This document shows, one piece after another, positions 23,640 through 31,931 of a stretch of 51,058 nucleotides of DNA (position 1 is the stretch's first letter; each line of letters opens with the position of its first letter). Origin of the DNA: DASYLJ01 sp964432595. Lineage in GTDB: Bacteria > Desulfobacterota > Binatia > DP-6. The translations under genes were made by a program, and so were the position numbers. The notes under the pieces are model-generated. The model had not been told where the DNA came from. It saw only the letters and a list, made by a program, of their open reading frames with translations, and did not search any database. Location: contig CAYSOF010000036.1 in the NCBI GenBank assembly GCA_964432595.1, positions 1-51,058 of the forward strand, read 5' to 3'.

Positions 23640-23894
23640 ATGGGAAAAGTCGTTCCGCTGCACGAGGTAGACTCGCTCGTCATGCCGCTCGCGGAGGGGG
23701 CTTCGCTGCGGGTGACGAGGTTCCTGGAGTCCCCTCGGGTGGCGATTTCCGTCCACGGTCCGGGCGGTGGTGACGCCGGCGGCGTGATCCTGCACGCCGA
23801 TCGCGCGCGCCTCCTCGCGTCGTGGCTGCTGCGCATGGCCAACGAATGCGGCGGCGACGACACGGACGCACAGCCCCGGTCGCTCCGAGGATAG
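23640..23894 (+). CDS. small protein of unknown function
   Basis: An 84-residue acidic protein with a central beta-strand pattern (ASLRVTRFLESPRVAISVHG) and a helix LHADRARLLASWLLRMANEC. GGGAG precedes the ATG, and an upstream in-frame TTG is less likely. No signal peptide or membrane segment. I do not recognise a family. It follows the acyl-CoA dehydrogenase by 95 bp and is convergent with the VOC gene. Confidence 0.5.
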   Translation: MGKVVPLHEVDSLVMPLAEGASLRVTRFLESPRVAISVHGPGGGDAGGVILHADRARLLASWLLRMANECGGDDTDAQPRSLRG

Positions 23895-23934
23895 ACGCAG
23901 ACACAGTCCGACCGACGATCGACGCGCCCGCGCT

Positions 23935-24402
23935 TCAGGCGCGCGGCGGCGCCGCGGGATCGCCCGGCGCCTGCACCAGCTCGATGAGCTGGCCGTCGGG
24001 ATCGGCGACGAACGCCGCGGCGCTCTCGAACTCCGGGAAGCGGATCACGGTGTCCTCGAGCACGCGTTCGCCCGCCGCGCGCAGCCCGTCGAGGACGGTG
24101 TCGAGCTCCTGCACACGGAACGAGAGATGGGTGAGGCCCAGCTCGTTCATCGTGCGCTCGCGACGCGGCGGCGCCGGTGGCGTCGCGAAGTGGAGCAGCT
24201 CGATGCGCACGCCGTCGCGTGTCAGGTAGACGGCCCGCAGGTGCGCGTCGCGCAGCCGGAGCAGCGTGTCCACGGGCGGTCCGGCGATCTCGAGACGATG
24301 CTCCTCGGTGAAGCCGAGGCAGTCGCGATAGAAGCGCAGCGCGCGATCGAGATCGCCGACGCAGATGCCGATGTGCGTCAGCCGTTGCAGCGGCAACGCC
24401 AT
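23935..24402 (-). CDS. VOC family protein (glyoxalase/dioxygenase fold)
   Basis: A 155-residue protein with two betaalphabeta-betabetabeta modules. The first metal ligand is in LTHIGICVGDLDRALRFY, the second in IELLHFATP, the third in GLTHLSFRV and the fourth in GQLIELVQ. The pattern matches methylmalonyl-CoA epimerase- and glyoxalase-like members of the vicinal oxygen chelate superfamily. The ATG overlaps the stop of the upstream acyltransferase (TGATG), so the two are coupled. Substrate unknown. Confidence 0.87.
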   Translation of the reverse strand: MALPLQRLTHIGICVGDLDRALRFYRDCLGFTEEHRLEIAGPPVDTLLRLRDAHLRAVYLTRDGVRIELLHFATPPAPPRRERTMNELGLTHLSFRVQELDTVLDGLRAAGERVLEDTVIRFPEFESAAAFVADPDGQLIELVQAPGDPAAPPRA

Positions 24403-25160
24403 CAATAGCCCGTGTGATGTTCCTCGATGGCGGCGCGCACCCGCGCCGCGAGCGCGTCACGATCGTCGAAGCCGAGGCCGGCCGTCGGGATCGGCGGAGC
24501 GATGATGATCTCCACCTCGCCGGGCACGACGTTGAGACGGCTGCCGCGCGGCATCAGCCGCCGCGTGCCGCGGCAGATCACGGGCACCACTGGCAGACCG
24601 AGACGGATCGCGAGCACGAACGCGCCCTTCTTGAACTCGCGCAGCCGGCCGTCGCGGCTGCGAGTCCCCTCGGGAAATACGACGAACGATTGTCCGTTCG
24701 CCGTGACGCGGTTCAACGCGTCCTGCGCCTGCGACGAGTTCTCGCGGTCGATCGGCACCATGCCGAGCGCATCGAGCACCGCCGCGACGACGGGATGCCG
24801 CCAGAGGCTGCGCTTCGCGGCGAATCGCGTCGCGCCCGGGAGATGGCCGAGCAGCGTCAGGATGTCGAGGTGGCTCTGGTGGTTCGGCGCGAACACGTAC
24901 GCCGTCCCGCGATCCAGGTGCTCGAGACCGACGAGCTTCACGCGCACGCCGAGGAGCCATTCGAGCGTCCGCGCGCGTGCCTTCGCGAAGCCCCACGCGA
25001 GCCGCTGGCTGCCGGTGATGCGGTGGATGCCGACAGCGACGATCGCCATCCCGACCATCATGCCGCGGAACAGGAACGGGGACACGGCGACGCGAAGCGT
25101 GCGCGGATCGTGCAGCTCGTCCGTCGCCGTCGTGGCCGCGGCGCGTGCGGATTCGACCAT
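24402..25160 (-). CDS. lysophospholipid acyltransferase (PlsC type)
   Basis: A 252-residue 1-acyl-glycerol-3-phosphate acyltransferase-like protein. The catalytic NHQSHLD (NHxxxxD), FAAKRSLWRHP, VPIDR and FPEGTRSRDG motifs appear in the normal order. An N-terminal hydrophobic helix (residues about 30-50) anchors it to the inner membrane. It transfers acyl chains to lysophospholipids in membrane-lipid synthesis. It is coupled by a 1-bp stop/start overlap to the VOC gene. Confidence 0.9.
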   Translation of the reverse strand: MVESARAAATTATDELHDPRTLRVAVSPFLFRGMMVGMAIVAVGIHRITGSQRLAWGFAKARARTLEWLLGVRVKLVGLEHLDRGTAYVFAPNHQSHLDILTLLGHLPGATRFAAKRSLWRHPVVAAVLDALGMVPIDRENSSQAQDALNRVTANGQSFVVFPEGTRSRDGRLREFKKGAFVLAIRLGLPVVPVICRGTRRLMPRGSRLNVVPGEVEIIIAPPIPTAGLGFDDRDALAARVRAAIEEHHTGY

Positions 25161-25208
25161 CGCCCCGGTGCTAGCAGCTTCGCCCCGGGGACGCGACTCC
25201 CGATCGCA

Positions 25209-26450
25209 TCAGGACTGCAGCTCGGCCGCGGGCAGCTCGCGTGCGAGGCCGTCGGCGCCGGCGACGATGACGGGATACCGGCGTCCCGCCACGAGCATCG
25301 CGTCCGCACGCGGCCCGACGAGCAGGCCGGCGCCCGCCGCCATGCCTGTCAGCACGCCCGAGCTCTGCGACGCGGCCGGCGTCGCGACCAGAAGCCCGTC
25401 GGCGCCGAGGGTGAGCCGCACGCGCACGAACTCGGTGAGGTCGGTGGCCTTCCTCGTCGCGGCGTCGAGCGTCGCCTCGACCACGGGCAGGTGCAGGCGC
25501 CGATGTCCCGCCATGCGACGCAGCGCCGGCCGCACGTACACCTGGAAGCAGACGAGCGCCGACACCGGATTGCCCGGCAGGCCGACGAACAGCGTGTCGG
25601 CGCGACGTCCCACGGTGAGCGGCTTGCCCGGCTTCTGCGCGACGCGCCAGAAGAGCCGCTCGACGCCGAGGTCGTCGAGCGCTTCCTTGACGAAGTCGAA
25701 CTCGCCGACGGACACGCCGCCCGTCGAGAGCACGACGTCGGCCGACGCCGCCTCGCCGAGACGCGCGCGGATGTCCTCGCGCCGGTCGCGCGCGATCGGC
25801 AGCACGAGCGCATCCCCGCCGGCCTCCGCGACCGCCGCCGCGAGCAGGTAGGCGTTGCTGTTCACCACCTGCCCCGGGCCGGGCGCCTCGTCGACCTCGA
25901 CCAGCTCGGCGCCGGTCGAGACGATCGCCACCCGCGGCCGGCGGTAGACGGCGACGGTGGCACGTCCCACCGAGGCGAGCACGCCGACGTCGGCAGGGCC
26001 CAGCACCGTCCCGCGCGCGACGACAACCGCGCCCGGTGCGACGTCCTCGCCCGCGAGCCGGACGTTCGCGCCCGGCTTGATCGGCACGCGCACGGTGACG
26101 ACGCCGTCGCGCTCCTCGGTGTCCTCGACGCGCACGACCGTGTCGGCACCGTCGGGCACCACCGAGCCCGTGAAGATCTTGGCCGCGGTCCCCGCGACGA
26201 CCGGCGCGTCGAGCAACGTGCCCGCGGGTGCGGTGCCGACGATCCGCAGCGACGCGGGCGCCGTCGCGACGTCGGCCGCCTGGACGGCGAAGCCGTCCAT
26301 GGCCGAGTTCGCGGCGGCGGGGACCGCGCGCGCGGAGGCGATGTCCTCCGCGGCCACGCGGCCGGCGGCGTCACGCAGCAACACGCGCTCGGGGCCGAGC
26401 ACCGGCGTGGCATCGAGGGTGGCGCGCAGCGCCTCGGCGACCGAGATCAC
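25209..26450 (-). CDS. moeA: molybdopterin molybdotransferase
   Basis: A 413-residue MoeA. Motifs: the start region ISVAEALRATL, SAMDGFAV, KIFTGSVVPDGADTVVRVED, VSTGAELVEV, VLSTGGVSVGEFDFVKEAL, KPGKPLTVG and GLPGNPVSALVCFQVYV. It inserts molybdate into adenylated molybdopterin during Moco synthesis in the cytoplasm. Two starts are possible: a TTG 12 codons upstream and the GTG used here, which places the conserved N-terminus at the usual position. No other moco gene is in the window. Divergent from an alpha/beta hydrolase. Confidence 0.92.
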   Translation of the reverse strand: MISVAEALRATLDATPVLGPERVLLRDAAGRVAAEDIASARAVPAAANSAMDGFAVQAADVATAPASLRIVGTAPAGTLLDAPVVAGTAAKIFTGSVVPDGADTVVRVEDTEERDGVVTVRVPIKPGANVRLAGEDVAPGAVVVARGTVLGPADVGVLASVGRATVAVYRRPRVAIVSTGAELVEVDEAPGPGQVVNSNAYLLAAAVAEAGGDALVLPIARDRREDIRARLGEAASADVVLSTGGVSVGEFDFVKEALDDLGVERLFWRVAQKPGKPLTVGRRADTLFVGLPGNPVSALVCFQVYVRPALRRMAGHRRLHLPVVEATLDAATRKATDLTEFVRVRLTLGADGLLVATPAASQSSGVLTGMAAGAGLLVGPRADAMLVAGRRYPVIVAGADGLARELPAAELQS

Positions 26451-26526
26451 GCGCCGAGCGATAGCGTGGCGGTCGGAATGCTGCAACGCGCTGGACTCGC
26501 CACGGACGCCGCGGTACGCGGGCGCG

Positions 26527-27339
26527 ATGCCGCTACCGCGCGACGACCGCTGGGTGCACGCCGGGCTGCGCTTCCACGCGCTCGACTGGGGAACGGCCGG
26601 TCTGCCGCCGGTCGCCCTGATCCACGGCGGCGCGCAGACCGCCCACAGCTGGGACGAGGTGGCGCCCGCCCTCTCGCGCCGTCATCACGTCGTGGCGGTC
26701 GATCAGCGCGGCCACGGCGACACGGACTGGGCGCCGCGCTACGATCGTGACGCGTACGTCGGCGACGTCAGCGCGCTGCTCGACCACCAGGGCTGGCACG
26801 CCGCGTCGCTCGTCGCGATGAGCCTCGGCGGGCTGAACGCGATCGCCTTCGCCGCCGCCTGGCCCGAGCGCGTGCGCGCGCTCGTCGTGGTCGACGTCGT
26901 GCCGACCGTCGCGCAGGCGGGCCGCGAGGCGATCGGCAAGCAGCTCGCGGTGCGTGACTTCGCCTCGCTCGAGGAGGCGGTGGCGCAGGCGCACGCGTTC
27001 AACCCGCGCCGGACCATCGAGAACATCCGCGAGCGCCTCGGCCACGCCATGCGCGAGGGCGCCGACGGCCGCTGGACGTACAAGTTCGACCCGGCGATGG
27101 CCGACGGCACGCGCGACATCGAGGCGCTGTGGTCGGCGGTGCGACGGCTGCGCTGCCCGACGATGCTCGTGCGCGGCGCCGACAGCCCCATCCTCGCCCC
27201 CGAGGCGGCGGAGCGCTTCCTGCGCGAGGTGCCCGGCAGCGTGCTCGCCGAGGTCCCGGACGCGGGCCACTCGGTGATGGGCGACAACCCGCCCGGCTTC
27301 CTCGCCGTCGTCGCGCCGTTCCTCGCCCGCTGGGCGTAG
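26527..27339 (+). CDS. alpha/beta fold hydrolase
   Basis: A 270-residue hydrolase. Oxyanion region LIHGGAQTAHSW, AVDQRGHGDTDW, nucleophile elbow AMSLGGLNA, acid in VRGADSPIL and histidine in DAGHSVMGDNP are all visible. The lid region (residues about 140-190) is helical. Substrate unknown. The ATG at MPLPRDDRW is chosen. The product ends 11 bp before the convergent histidine kinase gene. Confidence 0.88.
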   Translation: MPLPRDDRWVHAGLRFHALDWGTAGLPPVALIHGGAQTAHSWDEVAPALSRRHHVVAVDQRGHGDTDWAPRYDRDAYVGDVSALLDHQGWHAASLVAMSLGGLNAIAFAAAWPERVRALVVVDVVPTVAQAGREAIGKQLAVRDFASLEEAVAQAHAFNPRRTIENIRERLGHAMREGADGRWTYKFDPAMADGTRDIEALWSAVRRLRCPTMLVRGADSPILAPEAAERFLREVPGSVLAEVPDAGHSVMGDNPPGFLAVVAPFLARWA

Positions 27340-27349
27340 AGCCGCTCCG

Positions 27350-29032
27350 TCACTCGGACGCCGGCAGGCGCACGCGGACGCTCGTGCCGCGGCCCGGCGC
27401 CGAGTCGATCGCCACGTCGCCGCCGAGCAGCCGTAGCAGGCGCGCGACGATCGCGAGGCCGAGGCCCGAGCCCGCGGCCGGGCTGTCGCCGTGGACGAAC
27501 GGCTCGAGCGCCTGCCTCGCGATGCCGGGCTCCATGCCCGGGCCGGTGTCCATCACGGTGATGTCGACGCGCTCGCCCGCGCGCGCCGCCACGAGCCGCA
27601 CGCAGCCCGCCTGCGTGAACTTCGCCGCGTTCGCGAGCAGGTTCACCAGCACCTGCCGCAGCCGCTCCCGGTCCGTGCGCGCGACGGCGTCGGTGGCGAC
27701 GTCCACCTCGAACCCGACCGGGCGGTCGCGCAGCAGCGCGTCCATCATCTCGCGCAGCGAGCCGACGAGCTCGCCGACGTGCACCGAGCGCAGCGTGTAG
27801 CCGAGCTTGCCCTGCTCGATCCGCGCCAGGTCGAGCAGGTCGTCGATCAGCGCGAGCTGCGCGTTCGCCGTGCGGTGCATGCGCTCGAGCGTGTCGACCT
27901 GCATCGGCCCGACCGCGCCGAAGGTGCCGTCGGCGAGCAGCTGGGTGTAGCCGAGCAGCACGTTCAGCGGCGTCCGCAGATCGTGCGAGACGCTCGCGAG
28001 GAACTCGCTCTTGGCCTGGTTCGCGCGCTGCAGCGCCTCGAGCAGGATCGCCTTGCGGATCGCCACGGTCGCGAACGTGCCGAGGAGCCGCGCGTCGTCC
28101 GCGTCGGTCGCGCCGAATCGATATCGCTCCTCGACGTCGACCACCGTGAGGCAGCCGACGGGGCCGGCCGCGTCGGCGAGCGGAATCACCATCAGCGCCG
28201 CGGGCCGCAGCAGCTGCGCGAGCCGCGTCGCGCCCTGCGGCGAGTTCATCACGTCGTTCAGCACGAGCGGCACGCCCGACTCGATCGCCTCGCGGAACGC
28301 CGGCTCGGAGTCGAAGGGCACGTGCAGGGGCGTCGTCGGCGGGAAGATGCCCGCCGTGGCGCGACGCACGAGCAAGCCGTCCTCGACGATCATCAGCGCG
28401 GTGCGCGTGGCGCGGAAGAGCGAGCGGCTGGCCGCGCAGAGCCGCGCGCCCATGCTCTCGAGGTCGCCCGCCTCGAGCACCTCGGCCGCGCAGCGCGCGA
28501 GGCGGGTGCGGCGGTCCGCGAGCCGCGCGTGCGACGCCTCGAGCCGAGCGGTGCGGATCAGCAACGCGATCTGCGGCGCGATCTGGTCGAGCAGCTGCGC
28601 CTGCGCGGGCGTGAATTCCGACGTGGTCTCGAAGCCGCAGGAGAGCACGCCCTCCGCCTCGTCCTGGTACATGAGCGGCGTCACGCGCAGCACGGTGAGC
28701 CGCGCGAGGTCGAGGATGCGATCCATCGCGGGTCCGAAGCGTCCGTGCACCGCCTCGATGGAGCGGCCGAGCGCCAGCTCGTCCTCGCCCGGGAACGTTC
28801 CCGGCGCATAGCCGTGGCGCGCGAACGCCTCGATCACCTCGGGGGGCGTGCCGTGCTCGGCCGCCGGCATCCACATGCCGCGGCGGCGCGAGCGCACGTA
28901 GACCGTCACGCGGTCGCAGGGCACCGCGGCGGCGACGGCCTGCGCGATGCGGAAGAGGACGTCCGGGTAGCCCGTGGACTCGCGCACCGCCGTCAGAACG
29001 GCCCAGAGGGCCTGCAGCGTCTGCGGGTCCAT
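27350..29032 (-). CDS. GAF-GAF sensor histidine kinase (orphan)
   Basis: A 560-residue cytoplasmic kinase. Two GAF-like sensor domains span about residues 20-165 and 185-330, followed by a HisKA domain with the phospho-acceptor in FLASVSHDLRTP (H350) and a HATPase_c domain with N-box VNLLANAAKF, G1 DTGPGM and G2 GSGLGLAI. No transmembrane segment is present, so it senses an internal or diffusible ligand. No response-regulator gene is adjacent. The ATG at MDPQTLQ is the start. Confidence 0.88.
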   Translation of the reverse strand: MDPQTLQALWAVLTAVRESTGYPDVLFRIAQAVAAAVPCDRVTVYVRSRRRGMWMPAAEHGTPPEVIEAFARHGYAPGTFPGEDELALGRSIEAVHGRFGPAMDRILDLARLTVLRVTPLMYQDEAEGVLSCGFETTSEFTPAQAQLLDQIAPQIALLIRTARLEASHARLADRRTRLARCAAEVLEAGDLESMGARLCAASRSLFRATRTALMIVEDGLLVRRATAGIFPPTTPLHVPFDSEPAFREAIESGVPLVLNDVMNSPQGATRLAQLLRPAALMVIPLADAAGPVGCLTVVDVEERYRFGATDADDARLLGTFATVAIRKAILLEALQRANQAKSEFLASVSHDLRTPLNVLLGYTQLLADGTFGAVGPMQVDTLERMHRTANAQLALIDDLLDLARIEQGKLGYTLRSVHVGELVGSLREMMDALLRDRPVGFEVDVATDAVARTDRERLRQVLVNLLANAAKFTQAGCVRLVAARAGERVDITVMDTGPGMEPGIARQALEPFVHGDSPAAGSGLGLAIVARLLRLLGGDVAIDSAPGRGTSVRVRLPASE

Positions 29033-29122
29033 CCAATCCCATATCGGCAGAATCGGCTGCCCTCGTGAAGACTGTCGGAATTCTGACTGGCGTCGCGCGA
29101 CGGCCGGTGCTACCTCGCGCGC

Positions 29123-29530
29123 GTGCGGTGGACGCGGCTCGCGGGCGTGGTCGTGCTGGCGGTGGTGGCCTTCGCCGTCGTCACGGCCGCGGCGCTCGAA
29201 GGCGTCGAGGTGGTGGAGCTGCGGACGCGCGACCGGGCGGGCGGCGTGCGAACGACGCGGGTCTGGATCGCCGACGCCGACGGCGCCTCGTGGGTCGAAG
29301 CCGCGACGCCCGACCGCCCGTTCCTGCTCGACGTCATGGCCGACCCGCACCTGGACGTCGTCCGCGGCGACCGCGTCCTGGCCATGCGTGCGACGCCCGA
29401 GCCCGGCATGGCGGGCCACCACCGCATCCGCCGCCTCCTCCGCGACAAGTACGGATGGGCCGACGTCTGGATCGGCTGGCTGGCCGACACGTCGGCGTCG
29501 GTCGCCGTGCGCATCGACCCGACGACCTAG
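29123..29530 (+). CDS. small membrane-anchored protein, deazaflavin nitroreductase-like
   Basis: A 135-residue protein with an N-terminal hydrophobic helix (residues 6-25) and a domain ELRTRDRAGGVRTTRVWIADADGASWVEAATPDRPFLL. This reads like the split-barrel fold of F420-dependent nitroreductase/quinone reductase (DUF385-like) proteins, with the usual strand order and a P-rich loop. The match is only by pattern, and cofactor residues are not assured. A GTG start is used. Convergent with the methyltransferase gene, with a 4-bp overlap of stop codons. Confidence 0.5.
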   Translation: MRWTRLAGVVVLAVVAFAVVTAAALEGVEVVELRTRDRAGGVRTTRVWIADADGASWVEAATPDRPFLLDVMADPHLDVVRGDRVLAMRATPEPGMAGHHRIRRLLRDKYGWADVWIGWLADTSASVAVRIDPTT

Positions 29531-30282
29531 CGACGGCGCGCGAGGAACAGGTGTTCCTCGTTGCGCTCCTCGAAGCCGCCGGGATGGCGCTCGGCGACGA
29601 GCGCCCGCAGCCGCGCCAGCAGGCGGCCGTGCTCCGGGCCGGCGATGCGCCGCACCCACTCGAGCGTCGCCGCCCAGCCGAGGAACGCGTCCGGCGTGTA
29701 GGTGATCGTGGCGTCGAGCACGCGCGACGGCACGGGCTCGAGCCGCGACGCGCCCGCGAACGGCGCGGGCGGATGCACCCAGCCGAGGTCGGGCGGCACC
29801 GGCCGGCCGATCTCGGCCATCGCCTCGCGGATCAGCACGTTCGACGGCTCGTCGGCGCGCGGATAGCGCCAGAAGAGCGCGGCCCACCCGCCAGGCGCGA
29901 GGACACGCGTGATCTCCCGCAGCGCCGGCACCGGCGCGAACCAGTGGAACGCGGTGCCCGCCGTCACGAGGGCGGTCGAGCCGTCGCGCAGCGGCAGATG
30001 CTCGGTGCGCGCCTGGACGACCGCCAGCGTGCGCGCCTGGGCCAGCATCGGCGCCGAGAAGTCGACGCCGACGGCCCGCCACCCACGGCGCGTGAGCGTG
30101 CTGGCAACGAAGCCGGTGCCGCACCCCAGGTCGACCGCGAACCGACCCGCCGCGTCCCCCGTGTGCTCCGTGATGACGTCGTACAGGCCGGTCGAGTAGT
30201 CGCGGCGATAGCGGCCGTACGTCGCGGCCTGTCGACGGAAGTCGAACGGCTCGTCGTCGGGCGGGAGCGCCATCTCGGCCAT
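29527..30282 (-). CDS. SAM-dependent methyltransferase (class I)
   Basis: A 251-residue methyltransferase. Motif I is VDLGCGTGFVAS, strand 2 ends VGVDFSAPML, motif III/IV covers LPLRDGSTALVTAGTAFHWF, and a post-motif LREITRVLAPGGWAALFW is typical of UbiE/COQ5-like enzymes. Substrate unknown. Starts at MAEMALPP; divergent from the ferric-reductase-like gene 69 bp away. Confidence 0.9.
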   Translation of the reverse strand: MAEMALPPDDEPFDFRRQAATYGRYRRDYSTGLYDVITEHTGDAAGRFAVDLGCGTGFVASTLTRRGWRAVGVDFSAPMLAQARTLAVVQARTEHLPLRDGSTALVTAGTAFHWFAPVPALREITRVLAPGGWAALFWRYPRADEPSNVLIREAMAEIGRPVPPDLGWVHPPAPFAGASRLEPVPSRVLDATITYTPDAFLGWAATLEWVRRIAGPEHGRLLARLRALVAERHPGGFEERNEEHLFLARRR

Positions 30283-30351
30283 GGGTCCGCAGGGTACTCT
30301 CCGAACGCGCGACTTGCACCAGCCGGGAGCCCGAGAGCATTAGGTGACACC

Positions 30352-30945
30352 GTGGTCGTCGCGATCAGCAGCGCCGTCATCGCCCTGCTCCTCCTGGCGA
30401 CGCTCGCCGTCGACGGGACCGGCGAGGAGGGCATCCGGGCGGTGATCCGCCTGACGGCGCGCACCTCGGTGCTGCTCTTCACCACGGCGTTCACCGCGAG
30501 CGCGCTGCGGCGGCGATGGCCGGCGGCGACGACGCGCTGGCTGCTGCGGCGCCGTCGCCAGATCGGGCTGTCGTTCGCGGTCTCACACGGCGTGCACCTG
30601 CTCGCGATCGTCGTGCTCGCCACGCGTTTTCCCGACACGTTCTGGCCGAACACCAGCATGGTGACGATCGTCTTCGGCGGGCTGGCCTACGTCTTCATCC
30701 TGCTGATGGCGCTCACGTCCAACGACGCGAGCGTGCGGCTGCTCGGCGGCCGCCGCTGGAGCGCGCTGCACACCACCGGGATGTACGTGATCTGGACCAT
30801 CTTCTTCGTCTCGTACGTGCCGCGCGCGCTCGCCATGCCGGCGTACGTGCCGGCCGCCCTGCTGGTGGTGGGCGGCCTCGCCGTGCGGCTCGCCGCCCGG
30901 CGCGCGCCGGCGCCGGTCCTGTCCGACCGTCCAGTCGCCGGCTGA
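30352..30945 (+). CDS. ferric reductase-like transmembrane protein
   Basis: A 197-residue integral membrane protein with about six hydrophobic segments. Histidines in helix SFAVSHGVHLLAI (H79, H82) and HTTGMYVIW (H140) resemble the heme-binding positions of the ferric-reductase/MsrQ transmembrane domain (PF01794). There is no soluble FAD/NAD domain, as in MsrQ and related heme membrane proteins. It could pass electrons across the membrane; no MsrP gene is present here. GTG start. It ends 5 bp before the convergent IMPase-like gene. Confidence 0.72.
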   Translation: MVVAISSAVIALLLLATLAVDGTGEEGIRAVIRLTARTSVLLFTTAFTASALRRRWPAATTRWLLRRRRQIGLSFAVSHGVHLLAIVVLATRFPDTFWPNTSMVTIVFGGLAYVFILLMALTSNDASVRLLGGRRWSALHTTGMYVIWTIFFVSYVPRALAMPAYVPAALLVVGGLAVRLAARRAPAPVLSDRPVAG

Positions 30946-30950
30946 CCCCG

Positions 30951-31931
30951 TCAGGGAGCCGATGCCGGCATCAGGGCGAGCACCTGCTCGCACACCGCGT
31001 CGTTGGCCGCGAAGAGCACGTTGGTGCGGCCGTCGGCCAGCCGCCGCTCGGCCAGCGGACGGCCCGCGAAGTCGACGGCCAGGCCGCCCGCGCCGCGCAC
31101 CAGCGGCACCGACGGGATCAGGTTCGCCTGATTCTCGTTGACGACCAGATACGCGCCGCCCTGCGACTCCACCCACACCGGGGGGTCGCGCCATCCGAAC
31201 AGGAGCCGCGGCAGGGCGCTCAGGTTCGCGTACTGCCGGAGCACGTCGAACGCCCCGCCGTGATGCCGGTCCGCCAGCCGCCGGAACAGCTCGACGACCA
31301 GCGCCTCGTCGCCCGGCTGGCGCGTGTCGAGGTCGTGCGCCTGGTAGCCGTCGAGATACGACCACAGCTGGTGCAGCCGCGTCTCGCTCGACGTGTGCAC
31401 CCGCCGCGTCCCGTCGGTCGTCACGCCGTCGCGTGCGACGACCTCCTGCGGGTAGACCGGCCAGCGCGTCGGGTTGCCGTCGACGACGACCGCGGTGGCG
31501 AAGTCGCCGAGCGTGAGCGCCGCGAAGGGCGCGGTCGTCGGCGCGGTGAACGCGAACGCGGCGGCCCACCCCCCGTCGTTGCCGAGCGCGACGCGATCCG
31601 GACGCCGTTCGCCGAGCCCCGCGACCTTCACGGTCCCGTCGACCGCGTCCATCGACACCCAGATGCACGCGTCGCCGCCGTTCGCACCGATGCGATGGGT
31701 GCGCCCGCGGGTCGCGTCGACGAGCAGCAGCAGGTCGTGGCCGACGTCGGCCGCGAGCCGCTCGAGGTGCTCGATCCCGAGCGCCTCCGCGGCGGCGTCC
31801 ACGACGCACTGATTCTCCTTCAACACCGACGTGGTCCGCTCGCCGCGTGCGAACGGCGGCATGGCGTGCACGAGCTCGCGGATGGCCCGGCCGGCCGCGA
31901 GCGCGGTGTCGACGCAGCGCTGGACGATCAT
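30951..31931 (-). CDS. inositol-monophosphatase-superfamily protein, divergent
   Basis: A 326-residue protein whose SMDAVDGTVKVAG (residues 93-105) matches the DxxDGT metal motif of inositol monophosphatase/FBPase enzymes, and whose PLVRGAGGLAVDFAGRPL matches the family's C-terminal AGG segment. The other metal ligands are not obvious: the GEE loop reads LLLVDATRG, and the WD before the C-terminal AAG is replaced by NLIPSVP. It may therefore bind a different substrate or be catalytically altered. Its ATG overlaps the ligD stop (ATGA), so it is translationally coupled to ligD and is the last gene of a four-gene operon. Confidence 0.68.
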   Translation of the reverse strand: MIVQRCVDTALAAGRAIRELVHAMPPFARGERTTSVLKENQCVVDAAAEALGIEHLERLAADVGHDLLLLVDATRGRTHRIGANGGDACIWVSMDAVDGTVKVAGLGERRPDRVALGNDGGWAAAFAFTAPTTAPFAALTLGDFATAVVVDGNPTRWPVYPQEVVARDGVTTDGTRRVHTSSETRLHQLWSYLDGYQAHDLDTRQPGDEALVVELFRRLADRHHGGAFDVLRQYANLSALPRLLFGWRDPPVWVESQGGAYLVVNENQANLIPSVPLVRGAGGLAVDFAGRPLAERRLADGRTNVLFAANDAVCEQVLALMPASAP

